Assembly: GCF_910596095.1 (NCBI RefSeq)
Contig: NC_056550.1
Span: forward strand, 9,067,501 to 9,131,500
Direction: 5' to 3'
DNA length: 64,000 nucleotides
Origin: Thunnus maccoyii
Taxonomy: Eukaryota > Chordata > Actinopteri > Scombriformes > Scombridae
Part shown: one piece after another, positions 26,120-38,312 of the stretch
How the letters are laid out: each line of letters opens with the position of its first letter
How positions within the stretch are numbered: the stretch's first letter is position 1
The notes under the pieces: model-generated
Database searches by the model: none
What the model was told of the DNA's origin: nothing
The model's input: only the letters and a program-made list of their open reading frames with translations
Translations under genes and position numbers: made by a program

Positions 26120-26962
26120 CAGAGAACAAATGATTAATCGATTAATAAAGAAAATAATATCACAGATTTTTCCTCATTCAAACATGACAAATAATGGCAC
26201 TGAGTAATCTGACAAGTGAGTCATTCTGTGTGTGAGTGTTTGTGATGTAATTTGTGACATTTAACAGTTGTTTACAAGTAATGAAACACTCCTAGAAACT
26301 GCATATAAAAGCACAGCATATTGCCGCAGGTTTAAAAAACACTGGCCTATTCTGCTGGGACCTGCTGCAACATACATTATACATTCTCTCTCAAAGCTAA
26401 GTTAGCAAATTAACAGAAACATATAGTTTGCTAATTAGCAGTATGTGAGAGAATGATTTTCCAACCCTCAGAGGACAGAAAATACTGAAAGTCAGAGAGG
26501 ATTAAATGTGACAGCAGGACATATAATGCATGGTTTTATGTAAAAAGGGGGTGGGGGAAAAATAAGGGGGACAGGTTCAAAGAAAGACAAAAAGAGACTG
26601 TTAAAGAGATGAATATTTAATCTGGGCTCCTTTAGAATATGAATTCATTACTCTGCATGTTTCTCTGTATGCATGTGTGTGCACCTTATAGTAATATACT
26701 GCCAAGATTAAATTGTTTATAACAAAGGACCCAACTGCCTAATCTTGAGTAAGTGTTTAAGCAAAACTTTGTGCTTATTTTTTAAAAAGGAGCCACCTTT
26801 AATTCACAGAATGAACACAAATCACATCAAGTATCCTTTCAAAAGTAAAAGCAGAGGCAGAAATTATTTGAATTAAATTGAGAGAGAAACTGTTGAAGAG
26901 GGACTACAACAAGAGCCATATGGGGAAAAATGGAGAAAATAAAAATTGGGGACTACATGGGG

Positions 26963-27768
26963 TTAAAGGAATAGCTTGACATTTTAGAAAATGAGCTTAC
27001 CCACTTTCTAATTGGGAGTTAGATGAGAAGATTGACACCAGTCTTGTGTCTTGGGTAAAATAAATATGAAGCTACCACGAGCAACTAGTTAGCTTAGCTT
27101 AGCACAAAGACTAGAAACACATAACCAACTGGCTCTGTATGATGGTAACAAAATCAAAATCCCAAGAGCACCTCTAAAGCTCACTAATTAACACGTTATG
27201 TCTCATTTGCTTTAATCTACAAATAAACCCTAAGTTTAAAAATGACACATTGTGGTTTTCAATCAATCAATCAATCAATTTTTATTTATATAGCGCCATA
27301 TCACAACAAAAGTCATCTGAAGGCACTTTTCACATAGAGCAGGTCAAGACCGTACTCTTTAATTTACAGAGACCCAACAATTCCCCCATGAGCAAGCACT
27401 TGGCGACAGCGGTAAGGAAAAACTCCCCTTTAACGGGTAGAAACCTCAAGCAGACCCCGGCTCTTGGTGGGCGGCCATCTGCTTTGACTGGTTTTATGAG
27501 GTTACTGGTCCCAGCCAAGAAATAGTCTGGCACATAGCCCCCATAAAATGATGAACTGTTGTTTCTATACTTAGTTTTTTGTATAAAGAATGAACAAATG
27601 AGATATAAGGTGTTAAATAGTGATTATTAAAAGGTGCTGTTAGGCAGATTTTGTTACCTTCGGACAGAGCTAGGCTTGCTTTTTCCTTGTTCCTTGTCCT
27701 TATGCTAAGCTAAGCTAGCTTTTGGTAGCTTCATGTTTACCATGCAGACATGAGAGTGGTGTCAATTA
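26963..27768. repeat. Palindromic TTAAAGG-family element, copy A, with a LINE tail in its centre
   Basis: The left arm begins ttaaaggaatagcttgac at 26963 and runs through gttagatgagaagattgaca and gttagcttagcttagcacaa. The right arm (about 27496-27768) carries the complements: 'aaatagtctggcacatag', 'attttgttaccttcggac', tatgctaagctaagctagc and 'catgagagtggtgtcaat'. The right terminus is missing. A reverse-oriented LINE tail (27260-27489) sits at the axis of symmetry. Confidence 0.78.
27260..27489 (-). mobile_element. LINE 3' tail, antisense, inserted into the palindromic element
   Basis: Read on the minus strand, this gives the block order of the 12360-12712 copy: 'gcagatggccgcccacc', 'gaggtttctacccgttaaa', 'gacctgctctatgtgaaa', 'tggcgctatataaata', then a TTGATTGA-type tail. 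It is flanked by ggtttt at 27254-27259 and 27490-27495, a possible 6-bp target duplication. Confidence 0.72.
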
Positions 27769-28812
27769 TTGCTTTAGGGACAGGATATTAAAGAAGGAGA
27801 AATTGAGGTGAAATTTAAATTTGTTTTTTAACATCCTCTTACATTATGTGTCAAAAATATTGTGTTAGCCCTCCGTACAGCAGTGCTGTTTAGCATCACC
27901 ATTATCACCCACTCTGTATTGATCCAGGCAGACTAAAAGATCATTTGGCAGTATATTATCATTCCCTCCCTCTTGACTCTGGGTCACGCAGACACAGGTC
28001 ACTGCAACTGCAACATGCCAGTCCTCTCATTTCTGTTTGGATTGCAGTGGCCGCATGATAGAAAACAAACACACAAATGCAATCTGTGGTAAAAATGCTA
28101 CCAAACTTTGAATATCTCTCTCATTAACAGAGGAAGGGGAGCGGAATAGAGAGCGAGGGAGAAGAAAAAGGTCTAGAAGGGAAAGAGATGTAAGTAATTC
28201 CTCCAGCCTGCTGGTCTACACAGGGAATTTGGGAGCAGAAAGTCGTTCAATAATGTATTGATCTTCTTCAGTGAGCTTTTCCTTTTTTTGGAGCATTTGA
28301 TTTAAATGATTATCTGACAATTTGGTACTTCATGCAGTGTGAATGTCTGTATGGGTGCCCGTTTCTGTGTCCATCCACCTTTCTGTCTGACAGTCTAAAT
28401 TAATCAGTTTATTCCTCAAAATGTTTGTTTATTTGTGCAAAGAGAAAGAGTTTAGCCAAGAATAAAAGCAGTATCTCACTATACATTATATACTCTATGT
28501 ATGAAGTACTGTGGATAATAAAGTGTAGGGATCCAGTTTAGTATGATATTGTTAATTTTTCAAGAAGAGCTTCCAGTTTATTGAAGAATAAATAAGGTAG
28601 AAATGTCCTTTGTGTTCCTGAACATCCCATAAAGTTTCAATTGTTTTTTGTGCTGAAGAGACTAAAGGACGTGTTCAACTTCATCCTGATGATCATGAAA
28701 AAGCTGCTGAATCTCTTTACCAGTGGGATGTTGTGTTGTGGTAGTATGGGAGCATGATGAGGTAACAGTGTTCGTTGTACTGTAAATGGGAAACTATCAC
28801 GTTCAACTGGTG
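27769..28812. other. Intergenic, no gene seen
   Basis: Unique-looking sequence between two repeat copies. No recognisable coding or RNA feature. Confidence 0.5.
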
Positions 28813-29167
28813 AGTTTAGCTTAGCATGAAGCCTGGAAATGGGGAAACAGCTAGCTGGCTCTACTCAATGACAACAAAATGCACCTACTAACACATCTAA
28901 AGCTTACAAATTGACATGGAGTAGTTCTTGGCTATATGAAGTCACTTCCTGGAGTCTCTGCTGGTTGCCTGGCAAAAATCACAGTCACCACAAGACTCCA
29001 GAAAGGGAATGCTCCCAGCCAAGAAATATTCCAGTACATAACCTCCACAAAGTGTCCTTTTTACCGTTTTTGTACAGATTAAATATTAGAGTGGTATTGA
29101 TCTTCTTATCTAACTTTGGGAAAGGAAGCAATAAGCATATCTCCCAAAATACTAAACTATTACTTTA
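28813..29167. repeat. Palindromic TTAAAGG-family element, copy C
   Basis: The left arm has 'tttagcttagcatgaagcc' and 'aacagctagctggctct'. The centre has 'gtcacttcctggagtctc' opposed by 'caagactccagaaagg'. The right arm has 'agccaagaaatattccagt', 'cttcttatctaac' and 'cccaaaatactaaactatta'. The order matches copies A and B. The outer left end is truncated. The ORF at 28911-29168 is contained in it. Confidence 0.7.
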
Positions 29168-29369
29168 AGTATTGATTTGTTAATCTTCCCCTGGTATTCA
29201 ACAAAAACAGACATAAGACTGTGTCATAGAGTTGTAAATGTATGCTGTGGTTATTTTTGAGGCTATAGTTTTGTAATTTGTACCAAATATGTGTCTAAAA
29301 TGTTTTACTGTACAGTATATCAGTTTAATTGCAGCTACTTTTCCTCTTCACAGTCAAAGGTTTTTTAAA

Positions 29370-29632
29370 TAGGTGTTGACAGATTTCCATATTGTTTCAA
29401 AGCATCTCAGTGTGACTTGTTTTGTCCGACTGGTGGTCCAAAAACCAAAGATATTCAATTTAATATCAGAGAAGACAAAGAGATCCAGGAAATATTCACA
29501 TTTGAGAGGCTGGAATCTGTGGATTTATGGCATTTTTGGTTTTAATCGATTATCAAAATGTTTTCATTTTGCTGTTGACAGACTAATCAATTAATCGCCT
29601 AATTGTCGATTTAAAAGATTAATTGGCCTTTA
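29370..29632 (-). repeat. Dispersed 'AATCGATTAATC' repeat, copy 3, antisense
   Basis: On the plus strand it ends with 'ttttaatcgattatcaaaat' and 'gactaatcaattaatcgcc', the complement of copy 1's opening. It lies about 190 bp upstream of the FAM20C-like start codon. Confidence 0.62.
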
Positions 29633-29821
29633 CCTTGTTGCACTGCCTTTGTGAGTTCTGTTACTTCAAAGTTAAGGTTATTATTTATCTGGTGTTTTTC
29701 TTATTTTGTGGAATGCAATGAGCATAAAAACTTTCATCTTCATCTGAAGGGTTTGGCAGGGCTCCACGGTCTGTTTGGATTTATAATGTTTCACTCTGTT
29801 GATCCTTTTCTGTCTCCCAGC

Positions 29822-32800
29822 ATGGTGAGACAGTACCTGGGCCGATCCACTCGCTCCATCTATCTTGGTCTGGCATGTCTGTCCCTCGCTCTCCACCTCC
29901 TTCTGGCATTTTTTTGTCTCTCTGTCCTCCAGACAGCCTGTGTCCTTCCCACCTCCTCTTCCTCCTCCTCCAATCTCAGAACTGACATCCAGGGCCATCA
30001 GTCAATCTCAACCTCTTCTCTGGCTGCCTCCTCTTCACATAAACTGCCAACAAGCACCCACGATGAGGAACATGACAAACTAAAGGCCCTGTTACACCAT
30101 AAAGAGAGAGACTCCCTCACTGACACCACTGAGAGAGAGAAGAAACTCATTGGAGATGGAAAACTGATCCAAAAGGTTAAGGGTCGTTCTAAGCTGGAGG
30201 CACTTTTTGAGCACCTTTTGTACAACCTGCCAAGCCCAGAGCTGCAAGAAGATGATTGGCTACTGAGGGTGAAGACACATGAAGATGCAAGAGAAACAGG
30301 AAGTGAGGAGGATGAGAGGGAAGACGCCATCACCAGTGACAGTCAGTGGTGAGTGGAACAGGTGGCAGTGTAATAATTAAACAGATGGAGAAAATATATC
30401 AATTAACCTCAAGTACAACTAACAAAGTCCCCTAAAAAATGTGGTTAGTGTTCTCCCTCCTTGTTAATTCCCCCTGATTATTCATTAATAATGCTCGGCC
30501 CAGGAGTTTGAGAGGTTTCTGTTCAAAACCTGAACATTTACAAGTGAGATCATGACACACCTCTCTTCAGCCACGTTACTGGTGTGGCTCTAGGAATGGC
30601 AATGTTGGTCTGTTAGTCAGTCCCCTACTTTTCTCCAGACTGAATTATCTCAACAATTATTGGATGCAATTACAAACATGGTCACCAGAGGAAGAATCCT
30701 ACAAACTTTGGTGATCCTCTAACTTTTCCTCCAGCACCACCATGAGGTTGACATTTTGGTTTTTTAGTTAAATGTCTCAGCAACTACTAGATGGATTGCT
30801 ATGAAATTTGGTAGACATTCATGGTCCCCTCAGGATGAATTGTAATCCCTTTGGAGATCATCTGACTTTTCATCTATTGTCAAATTTCAAATTATCCAAT
30901 ACTTAAGTTTATGACCAAATGCCTGCAAAACTAATGGCATTCCCCTCAACCACAGCTTTACTTTGTGTGGAGTGTTAATTAGCTAACACACTAACTAAGA
31001 TGGTTAACATGGTTAACATTTGGTCATTGTGAGCATGTTAGCATGCTGAAATTAAAATTTAACTCAAGCATCAAGCACAAACATTGTTGTGCCTAAATAC
31101 AGCTTCACTGAGCTGCTAGTATGACTGTAGATGTGTTTCATAATGGTCTGTATTGTACAATAAATCATTGTTGCACCACAGTCTCATTACTAGAAACAAC
31201 TCTTGGGGATATTTATTCCTATCATGAATGTAATGTAATGTGTTGCTTTAAATGGAGCTTTAATATATGTATTCTTCATTACACATTTTAGCCCTACAGT
31301 GCGTTTTATATCTCTTTGTAGCCCCATGAAACAAACTCTCTGAGCTTCAGTTTGACAGTAACCCTCATTGGCAGGTTCTGTCTATTTATCACTTCTACTT
31401 CCTCTCCTGAAGGCAGAGTGCCAGTCAGGAGGAAGGCTACGACAAAGTCGCTTGGACCAGCGATGTGGAGACCCACCCTCCCTGGCTGCGGTTCCACCTG
31501 GGCATCTCTCGCTGGGAGCTGTACAACAGGAAGGACCCCAATCTGGCCCAGCTGACTCACTCTTTGGCAACACAGCGTATCCTCGGTGCTGGTGAGTAAG
31601 GAGGAGAGGGAGGGCTAACAGGTCAGGCCAGGGTAAAATTTTAGAAAGAAAGGAGAGACATTAGAGTAAGCTGTGCTGAAGAAGGTAGATGGTTACCAGT
31701 GATTTAATTTCTCTCTTTTTAATCTCTCTGTTCCTAAAATACATCCTGAAGTGTCAGCCAGGCAGAATTGCTTCTCACTGGTGCACCTGTGTACGATATA
31801 TTAGAAAACATATTGCAGAGTGCAGGCGTGATTCTTTATACATTATTTATGCTCTGCCAAAACCTCCACTCCTGACATTAACTAATTCAGTCATTAACAT
31901 ATTAAACCTGGATCTATATTCTGCACTGTGTTTAGAATGATGTGATGAAGGCAGCCTGAGGAGCCAAGTATCAGAAAATGTGTTATGAGTGGAGTCTAAC
32001 AACTCATGGCAAGTGGGTAAACGCTTGCTTTTTTCATTTTCAGTGCCACTATCCCCATATTTGATTTTTTTTGGTTAAACACAATTACAGAGTTGCAACC
32101 ATGCTGCTTTCTCATTTTATTTCTAATCCCTTTATACAAACAATGTAGTTTGTGAGAGAGCCAGAGGCAACACAGAGCATCCACTGAAGCTTTCACTCTG
32201 TGGATACGGTGTGCCAAAGTTTACATTTTTGAGAAACAAATACACACATTCACACAAAGTGAGACATAAGATAACAGATCCTCAGGCACACGTGACATTA
32301 ATGTATAGAAAAACTTTTAAATTCACACACATTGATATCACAAAGCACATTCACACAGAATGAAAGAATAAACCCAGGAAGAGGCTTCGGCACACTGATT
32401 GATGACCCACAAATCCTCTTTGTCGAAAACAGGGAAGAGGTATAAATTCATTGTGGATGTGTGTGGACATTACAGGCCCTGCAATAAATACTATTTTTAT
32501 GAAGCTTGTAGTGTTGATGAGGCTGTAGTTTGTGTTGGCATGGTGTACTAGAGCATTACAGCTTTATAGCATTACACTGTACTGGAGTGCACCATGTTTT
32601 TGTACAACTTATGATAAAAACATAAGGAAGGAGCAATTCCTCCTTGGAGGCAAATGAAGCACTGCACACACACACACAAACACACATGCACACACACCAA
32701 CACCTAAACACAAAATACAATTACAATTTCAAACAGCCGGCACATGTGTAGAGGTTCAGAAAAAAAAAATCTTGACAGCCAGATAATTGTGTCTCTAATC

Positions 32801-33132
32801 TGCAGCACACATGACCTTTTGTTGTAGGGTGTTCAACATAATCCGCTCACAAACTTGCATTATCTCTCACACACATCCATAAACACACATACAACTTGCG
32901 TCACCTCACGCACATTTTGTGTTTGCTCATCTCAGACACCCTTTCCCCATCTCTCAGCGCACTGCATGATGAATAATGTATTGAGATTTGTATTATACGG
33001 TGCAGATTAAGCACTAATCTCGGCTACAGGCTGATTTTTTTTGTTGCTGTGTCATCCATTTCTTTTTCATGTTTGACATCATGTATATATCTTTAAACAT
33101 TTAATTCAGGCACATTTTCGATCGTCATCATG

Positions 33133-33166
<34 letters not shown>

Positions 33167-36100
33167 ACAACATCATCATAAATAAATATGAGAGAGAAAC
33201 TGGTTATGACTCAGGATTTCATTTATGTCTCATATTTCATATATTTTGAAATATTTACTGAACTTGCTCCTCCAAACTTGGCATGCAACAACTAAAGCAG
33301 CCTCTTTTTCCAGCAGTCTGGGACCTAGCGCTGAACTCATACACTTGAAAGAACACATTCTTTGATTTAGAGTGTGGGTGAGGTGGATTACACTTGCTGT
33401 ACTTGAATAAAAAGTGCCTTAGCTTCCAAACTAGCTAATGATACACTGATTTCCTTGTTTATGAGTTGCAGGGGCAAAACTGCTACCAAACGTTCCCCAA
33501 AGAGACCTCCAAGATAACAAAAATATATTTGTTTTATAGTTTTACACAAATAATACATAATGCAATGACATCCATAGAGCCAGAGGGATCAAATGATGCC
33601 ATAAAACTAATTAAGTCCAATTCATAAAGTATTTTATCCTGGACTTATTGCGGTAACATACAAAATGGAAGGTCTAGTGTTAACTATATAATGGGCCACC
33701 ATATGGACAAACAGGTGAAATATGCTGCACTGAATAAGTACAATGCCCAGTGCAGTACTCATATTAACAGTATACAGCTTTTTTTCTTATCCATTTCTAA
33801 TTACTATTATATGCACTTTATGCATATCTTTCAGTTCAGAAGACAGGAGGTACCCAGCTCAAACTGCTCATATCGTTCCCAAACTATGGACAAGCTCTGC
33901 TCAAACCCATGAAGTAAGACCACTCTGTCCTTCTGTAATACTGACTGTCTGACACTCAAGCTGACTGAAAGTGTTTTCTCCTGTACAGTTTCTTTTTTTT
34001 CCGAGTGTGTGTGTTTTTGTTGCACAGACAATCCAGAGATGCAGAGACAGACGTAAACCTCTTCTACTTCTCAGATTTTGAAAGACACAATGCAGAGATC
34101 TCTGCCTTTCACCTTGACAGGTACAGATGATTTAACACCCTGTCAGCAGGCAGGAGGTGTCCTTGTGGGTAGACAGATCATTCTGTAGCCATCAAGTCAC
34201 TGATCTGACACTCATTCATCTGCGAAGCTATTGCGCTGCCTGTCTCACAGGGATAAAGTCTGATTAATTAGCACTAGAATTATACACACTGTTCTTGTTA
34301 ATGTTTTTCTCTGTTCTCATCTCTCTGTCTTGTTCTGTCTCTCAGGTTGCTGGGCTTTAACAGGATCCCTCCAGTAGTTGGTCGACTCATCAATGTCACC
34401 ACAGAGATCAGAGAGATAACTACTGACCACCGGCTGTCTAGGACCTTCTTCACTTCCCCTGGTATGCTTGTGTCAGGCCTACCTCTGCCCTTATACCAGA
34501 CATCAGCATATACTGTATACTGTCCATGCAAACCACCTTATTTCTGAAGTCAAGCCATCTCTCTGACTCCCTCTAGTGGGTAACGTGTGTTTCTATGGCC
34601 AGTGTGAGTACTACTGTACAACAGAGAACCCAGTGTGCGGTCAGCCACATGCCCTGGAGGTATCCCTGGCTGCCATGCTACCCGACCTTACCCTTGCTTC
34701 CCGCAGGTCCTGGAGGTCGCCATGGAGACGATCCTACAGCCGCACCAAGCTGGCACAGTGGGTACACTGTCTCTGTGTCTGTCTCATTAATGAGGCTCTG
34801 TCTCAGTCTCCTAATTATCATTAATATCAGCATGATCAATATTGTCATCAATACATAGAATTCATTATTAGTGTGATTATAACTAAAAACAAGGGTAACA
34901 TTAGAAGTGTTTTATACATTCCTGTGGAGGGAAAAATTATAAATAAGCCAATTTCAAGCTGTTGGAGGATCATCAAGTCGGTATGTGCAGCAGTTATTAT
35001 AACTATCTATCAAAACGCTTCTGGGTCACAATGAATAAACAGTGAACATAAAATTTAAGTGAGTTTAAATAACATTATATTAAACATGCTAAAGGCTGAA
35101 GACTACCCATAGATCAGTCTGCAGCCTCAGCAGCCTTGAGTTTCCCTGTTCAGCTCAAGTGGTTTTTCAGAACACTTCACACAAATTGTGTCACGATCGC
35201 TGTCCAAGGTGCTGATCCTGGGACCCCCAGGGCTGTGGGATCTATTTCAGGTGATGTGCAGGATTACATCAAAAATATCACTGTTATTTGAGAAACTTAC
35301 AGTGTTATTGCTCTGTTTCTGGCCACTAGTCTGGTATTTTGTTTTATTTTGATCATGTATTTGCTTATACTGTATCAGGCTCAGTAGGCAGAGTTAATCA
35401 TTTACTAATCACACTCCACTCCTCCTGTCCTTGGGCAAGACAAACTTTTTTCCTTGATTTTGAAGTTTCTGAAAAATTTCCTTGACAGTCGCTTGAGGCA
35501 AATTTGTAATTTGTGATATTGGACTATGTAAATTAAATTGACTTGACTTAACTTGGACCAAAAGACACTGATGAATAGTGTACATTGCTTAGATATATAC
35601 TAAGTATCTGCACCCTATTTAATGGCAAGCTTTAACTTTAACCACTGTAGTACTAATATGAATATTTAGCATGAGCCTCAATAGATAGCTGATTAAGTGC
35701 TAAAACTCAAACTTATCATCAAAGCTGGTCACACTGTTGATAAAAATACTCCTTTTAACAGAACAAAAAGAGACAAAAAAGCCAAACATTAAAACCAGAA
35801 ATATCTATTATAGATTACTGTTTAGTTTAGTGAAATTCAATTCCAAATCAGTAATGACTAAGGCCCATCAAGATCTATTTTCTTCTATTTTATTTAACTG
35901 CACTGTTGTCCCCAGGTGGGAGAAGGACCCGGCCTACTGTGACACAGTGAAACAGACACCTCCTTACAACCATGGCACCAGATTGGTGGATCTCATAGAT
36001 ATGGCAATACTGGACTTCCTCATGAGTCAGTACATTTTAAATTTAACGCAGCATTCAATTCATTTGTAACTTAAGGGGGCTTACAGAAGAGCTTAATGGG

Positions 36101-37207
36101 AGTCACCGACCTACATGTCCTCCCTCTCCTCCTTCAAGAGAGGAGGGGGACTCATTCAAAACAAGTCAATGAAAACAGAATTTCAGCAAACAAAAAAAGC
36201 AAATATAAATGCTAAGGTTACTAATAATTAAGGTAGATCCTGAGAGTGTAGCTTATCTCAGCACATGGTGTCGCAAGCATCAACTCTTGAAACACCTTTA
36301 ACAATAAGAACAGCATGTAAAAGCATTCAGAATGTTATTATGAGTTACTAATATTGGACATTTTTACATGCAGATAAAAATGTCTCTCACATAGTCTGAT
36401 GAATCATGAATGTTCATTCAAAGGCAACATGGATAGACATCACTATGAGACATTTGAGAAGTTCGGCAATGAGACTTTCCTCCTTCATCTGGATAACGGA
36501 CGGGCGTAAGTACCATGAATATCTTTCAACTCATTTCATTTCAGGATATACAAGTTCTGGTGTTCTGGTAATAATGTAACAACTCATGTCTGTCAGCCAA
36601 TGGCAACATTTTTACATGTTATATTTCTCACTCAGATGTAAGTATTATTTATGTTACTTTCTCATGACTTAGACATTGTTGAAAATATTTTCCAGATTTG
36701 GGCGTCACTCTCGGGATGAGCCGTCTATTCTGGCACCCTTGCAACAGTGTTGCAGGTAAAACTGAGTGACTTGAACTCTTAAAAATGAAGCATTGGTGAA
36801 GTAAATTGTAAGAAACTAGTCCATGTCATTCAAGAGTGGATAAAGTTGAAAGGTGTGGTAAGGAAAACATTTAATTCAGTGAATATTGTAGTGCTTACAA
36901 TTAACAAAAGGAAACTTATTCTGGTTTATGTTGGTGTCACCTTCGTAGGATCCGTCGCTCCACCCTCCTCCGCTTGCGTCTCTTGTCCCTCCCGGGCTTC
37001 CGCATGAGTGATGTCATGCGGGAGTCGCTGGCCCAGGATCCTCTGGCTGGCGTGGCCCCGCTCCTCTCTGAGCTACACCTCTCTGCTCTGGACCGACGCC
37101 TAGCAACCGTCCTGCAGGTGGTGCAGACCTGTCAGGGTCACCACAATGATGTCATTTACAATGACTTGGAGGGATATGATAAAGAATATGATCAACAGCC
37201 TAACTAA
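29822..37207 (+). CDS. fam20cl: FAM20C-like Golgi secretory-pathway protein kinase
   Basis: Ten exons: 29822-30348, 31425-31591, 33835-33913, 34028-34120, 34346-34461, 34577-34757, 35916-36025, 36424-36505, 36696-36755 and 36949-37207. They close in frame to 557 aa (human FAM20C is 584). The start ATG at 29822 follows a good acceptor (ctgtctcccag|c), so a 5' UTR exon probably lies upstream. Residues about 13-40 form a hydrophobic signal/anchor. A low-complexity acidic linker follows, then the kinase fold from about residue 195. FAM20C catalytic residues are all present: K241 and K255 (QALLKPMK), E276 and E281 ([11 protein letters not shown]), D428 (NMDRHHY) and D448 (LDNGR). Disulfide-type cysteines are kept ([18 protein letters not shown]). 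FAM20C phosphorylates S-x-E motifs of secreted and biomineral proteins. Divergence from human FAM20C suggests the fish 'FAM20C-like' paralogue, and the symbol is given on that basis only. The exon 1/2 junction is the least certain. Confidence 0.9.
30570..31130 (-). repeat. Dispersed teleost repeat, antisense copy in FAM20C-like intron 1
   Basis: The segment contains 'ctcaacaattattggatg', 'ccaccatgaggttgacattt' and 'gatggattgctatgaaatttg', the complements of phrases in the 770-1150 copy. It then has 'gcatgttagcatgctgaaat' and 'cttcactgagctgctagt', which match the 60-170 part of that copy reversed. Unlike the copy at the window's start, it is not interrupted. Confidence 0.65.
31592..33834 (+). 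other. Intron 2 of the FAM20C-like gene
   Basis: A 2.2 kb intron with CA-rich segments near 32664-32700 and a (CAT)n microsatellite at 33132-33166. No nested gene was recognised. Confidence 0.6.
33132..33166. repeat. (CAT)n trinucleotide microsatellite
   Basis: Run of CAT/ATC units inside intron 2 of the FAM20C-like gene. Confidence 0.95.
34758..35915 (+). other. Intron 6 of the FAM20C-like gene, with a LINE-tail-like segment
   Basis: About 35400-35553 reads 'ctgtccttgggcaagac', then 'ttgtgatattggactatgt' and a TTGACTTGACTT terminal repeat. This is the form of a short retrotransposon 3' tail. The rest of the intron shows no recognised element. Confidence 0.5.
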
Positions 37208-37218
37208 GAAAAAAAAAC

Positions 37219-37224
37219 AATAAA
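37219..37224 (+). terminator. Polyadenylation signal, FAM20C-like gene
   Basis: AATAAA begins 12 bp after the stop codon of the last exon. A second site further downstream is possible, because this would give a very short 3' UTR. Confidence 0.5.
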
Positions 37225-37355
37225 TTATAAATCTTTCACATGTATCTGTCTCTAACTAATTTTGTAACATTGTAGAAAGTCTGCTGTCAGAAGTTTAATC
37301 TTAGTGATTAACTTCAGTCATAAAAAGATAATGGGTGAACGACACCATTTTAACT

Positions 37356-37714
37356 TTAAAGACCCCCTCCAGACATGTTTTAAGACACATAAAATTCTCT
37401 GCTTTCAACAATAATTTATCCCTGATATGGTTTTTCCACTAAAAGTTCCGAAAATTAATTTATTCCATCTCCCCATAGAAAAATCTGTGAAAAAATTATC
37501 TGAATATTGTTCATTTTAAAAGTTGAACTAGTTGCTAACTCAATTTGTACATCTATGTACAAAATCATCCTTGTACATAGATGTCTTAAAGATTTAAGGT
37601 GAATTTAAAGTGAAAACAGCCTTCTGGAGTCAGACATTACACATGCATCACTTTGCACATCCAAGTAAAGTAACAATAAGCAAAACCTATTTTTTGAGTG
37701 GAGGGGGACTTTAA
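37356..37714 (-). mobile_element. TTAA-flanked MITE (piggyBac-type), copy 2, short form
   Basis: The body spans 37360-37710 and is bounded by TTAA at 37356-37359 and 37711-37714. The ends are agaccccctcca and tggagggggact, inverted repeats of 12 bp with one mismatch. Read on the minus strand, it begins like the 39812 copy (agtccccctccactcaaaaa) and ends like the 14195 copy. It is an internally deleted member of the same family. Confidence 0.8.
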
Positions 37715-38046
37715 GATATAACAGTGAATCTTGAATGTGAATCACAGAGGAGTGTTTTTCAGTTCCTCTAAAGACAGGAACCAAAAAACAGCACAGACAC
37801 ACTGAAGAACAGAATATAAATGCTGGCATACTTACAAAATGCCACCACCTTTTGACATTTACATAAACTTGTTATATCCATCAGTCAAGACTAGCAAGCC
37901 TAGTATACAGTATTTCAAGCCATGTGCCTCATCAAAGAACTATAGGAAGTCTACAGGATACAGCCAGTCAGGCTTCAGAAGCGGAGCAGTTTTGCCCCCT
38001 GCAGCCACTGACCAGTACTGCGACTTCCCAACAGAAGAATAAAATA

Positions 38047-38059
38047 CTTTCACTTTCCC
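38047..38059 (-). promoter_or_regulatory. Candidate ISRE (interferon-stimulated response element)
   Basis: On the minus strand this reads gggaaagtgaaag, containing GAAANNGAAA, the core of the IRF/ISGF3 site. It lies about 254 bp upstream of the ATG of the SP100/SP140-like gene. The SP100 family is interferon-inducible in mammals, so the position is meaningful, though a motif this short can occur by chance. Confidence 0.5.
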
Positions 38060-38277
38060 AACGTCACTGTGAGGAGGAACTGAGAACACATTTGTGGGCA
38101 GTTCCACAAGAAAAGCTTTGATGGGTAATGGAGGGACTTCCGCCTACTCGGCAAATCTGCTGCTTGTTTCATGTTCTGATTTCTGACATAACAGCGTGAA
38201 CTTTTAAGTTTTCCAGTGGCCATCTGGAGCAGTTGAGGTGTCTCTGAGTGTAGAGTTATTTTTGCAGAGCAGTGTGT

Positions 38278-38292
38278 GGGGGGGGGGGGGGG
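38278..38292 (+). repeat. G15 homopolymer just upstream of the SP140-like start codon
   Basis: Fifteen consecutive G residues end 20 bp before the ATG at 38313, in the presumed 5' UTR. Confidence 0.9.
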
Positions 38293-38312
38293 AGTGGCAG
38301 GACTTACTGCTG

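Larger units (their letters stand above)
18781..26962. other. Intergenic, repeat-bearing, no gene seen
   Basis: Eight kilobases with no supportable gene. It contains CA runs (19694-19710, 26080-26119), GT (22278-22304), GA (23515-23545), a piece of the AATCGATTAATC repeat (20072-20130), and a pyrimidine block followed by a purine/G-run block (22430-22892). ORFs of up to 143 codons at 22273-22972 are products of this skewed base composition. About 24060-24180 contains 'ttgctcaggcgcctac', echoed by 'atcaggcgcctatg' near 61568. Confidence 0.5.

Noticed and set aside
29651..29821. Upstream extension of the FAM20C-like first ORF
   Set aside because: The frame is open, but a good acceptor site ends one base before the ATG at 29822, and the N-terminal anchor of the family starts right after that ATG.
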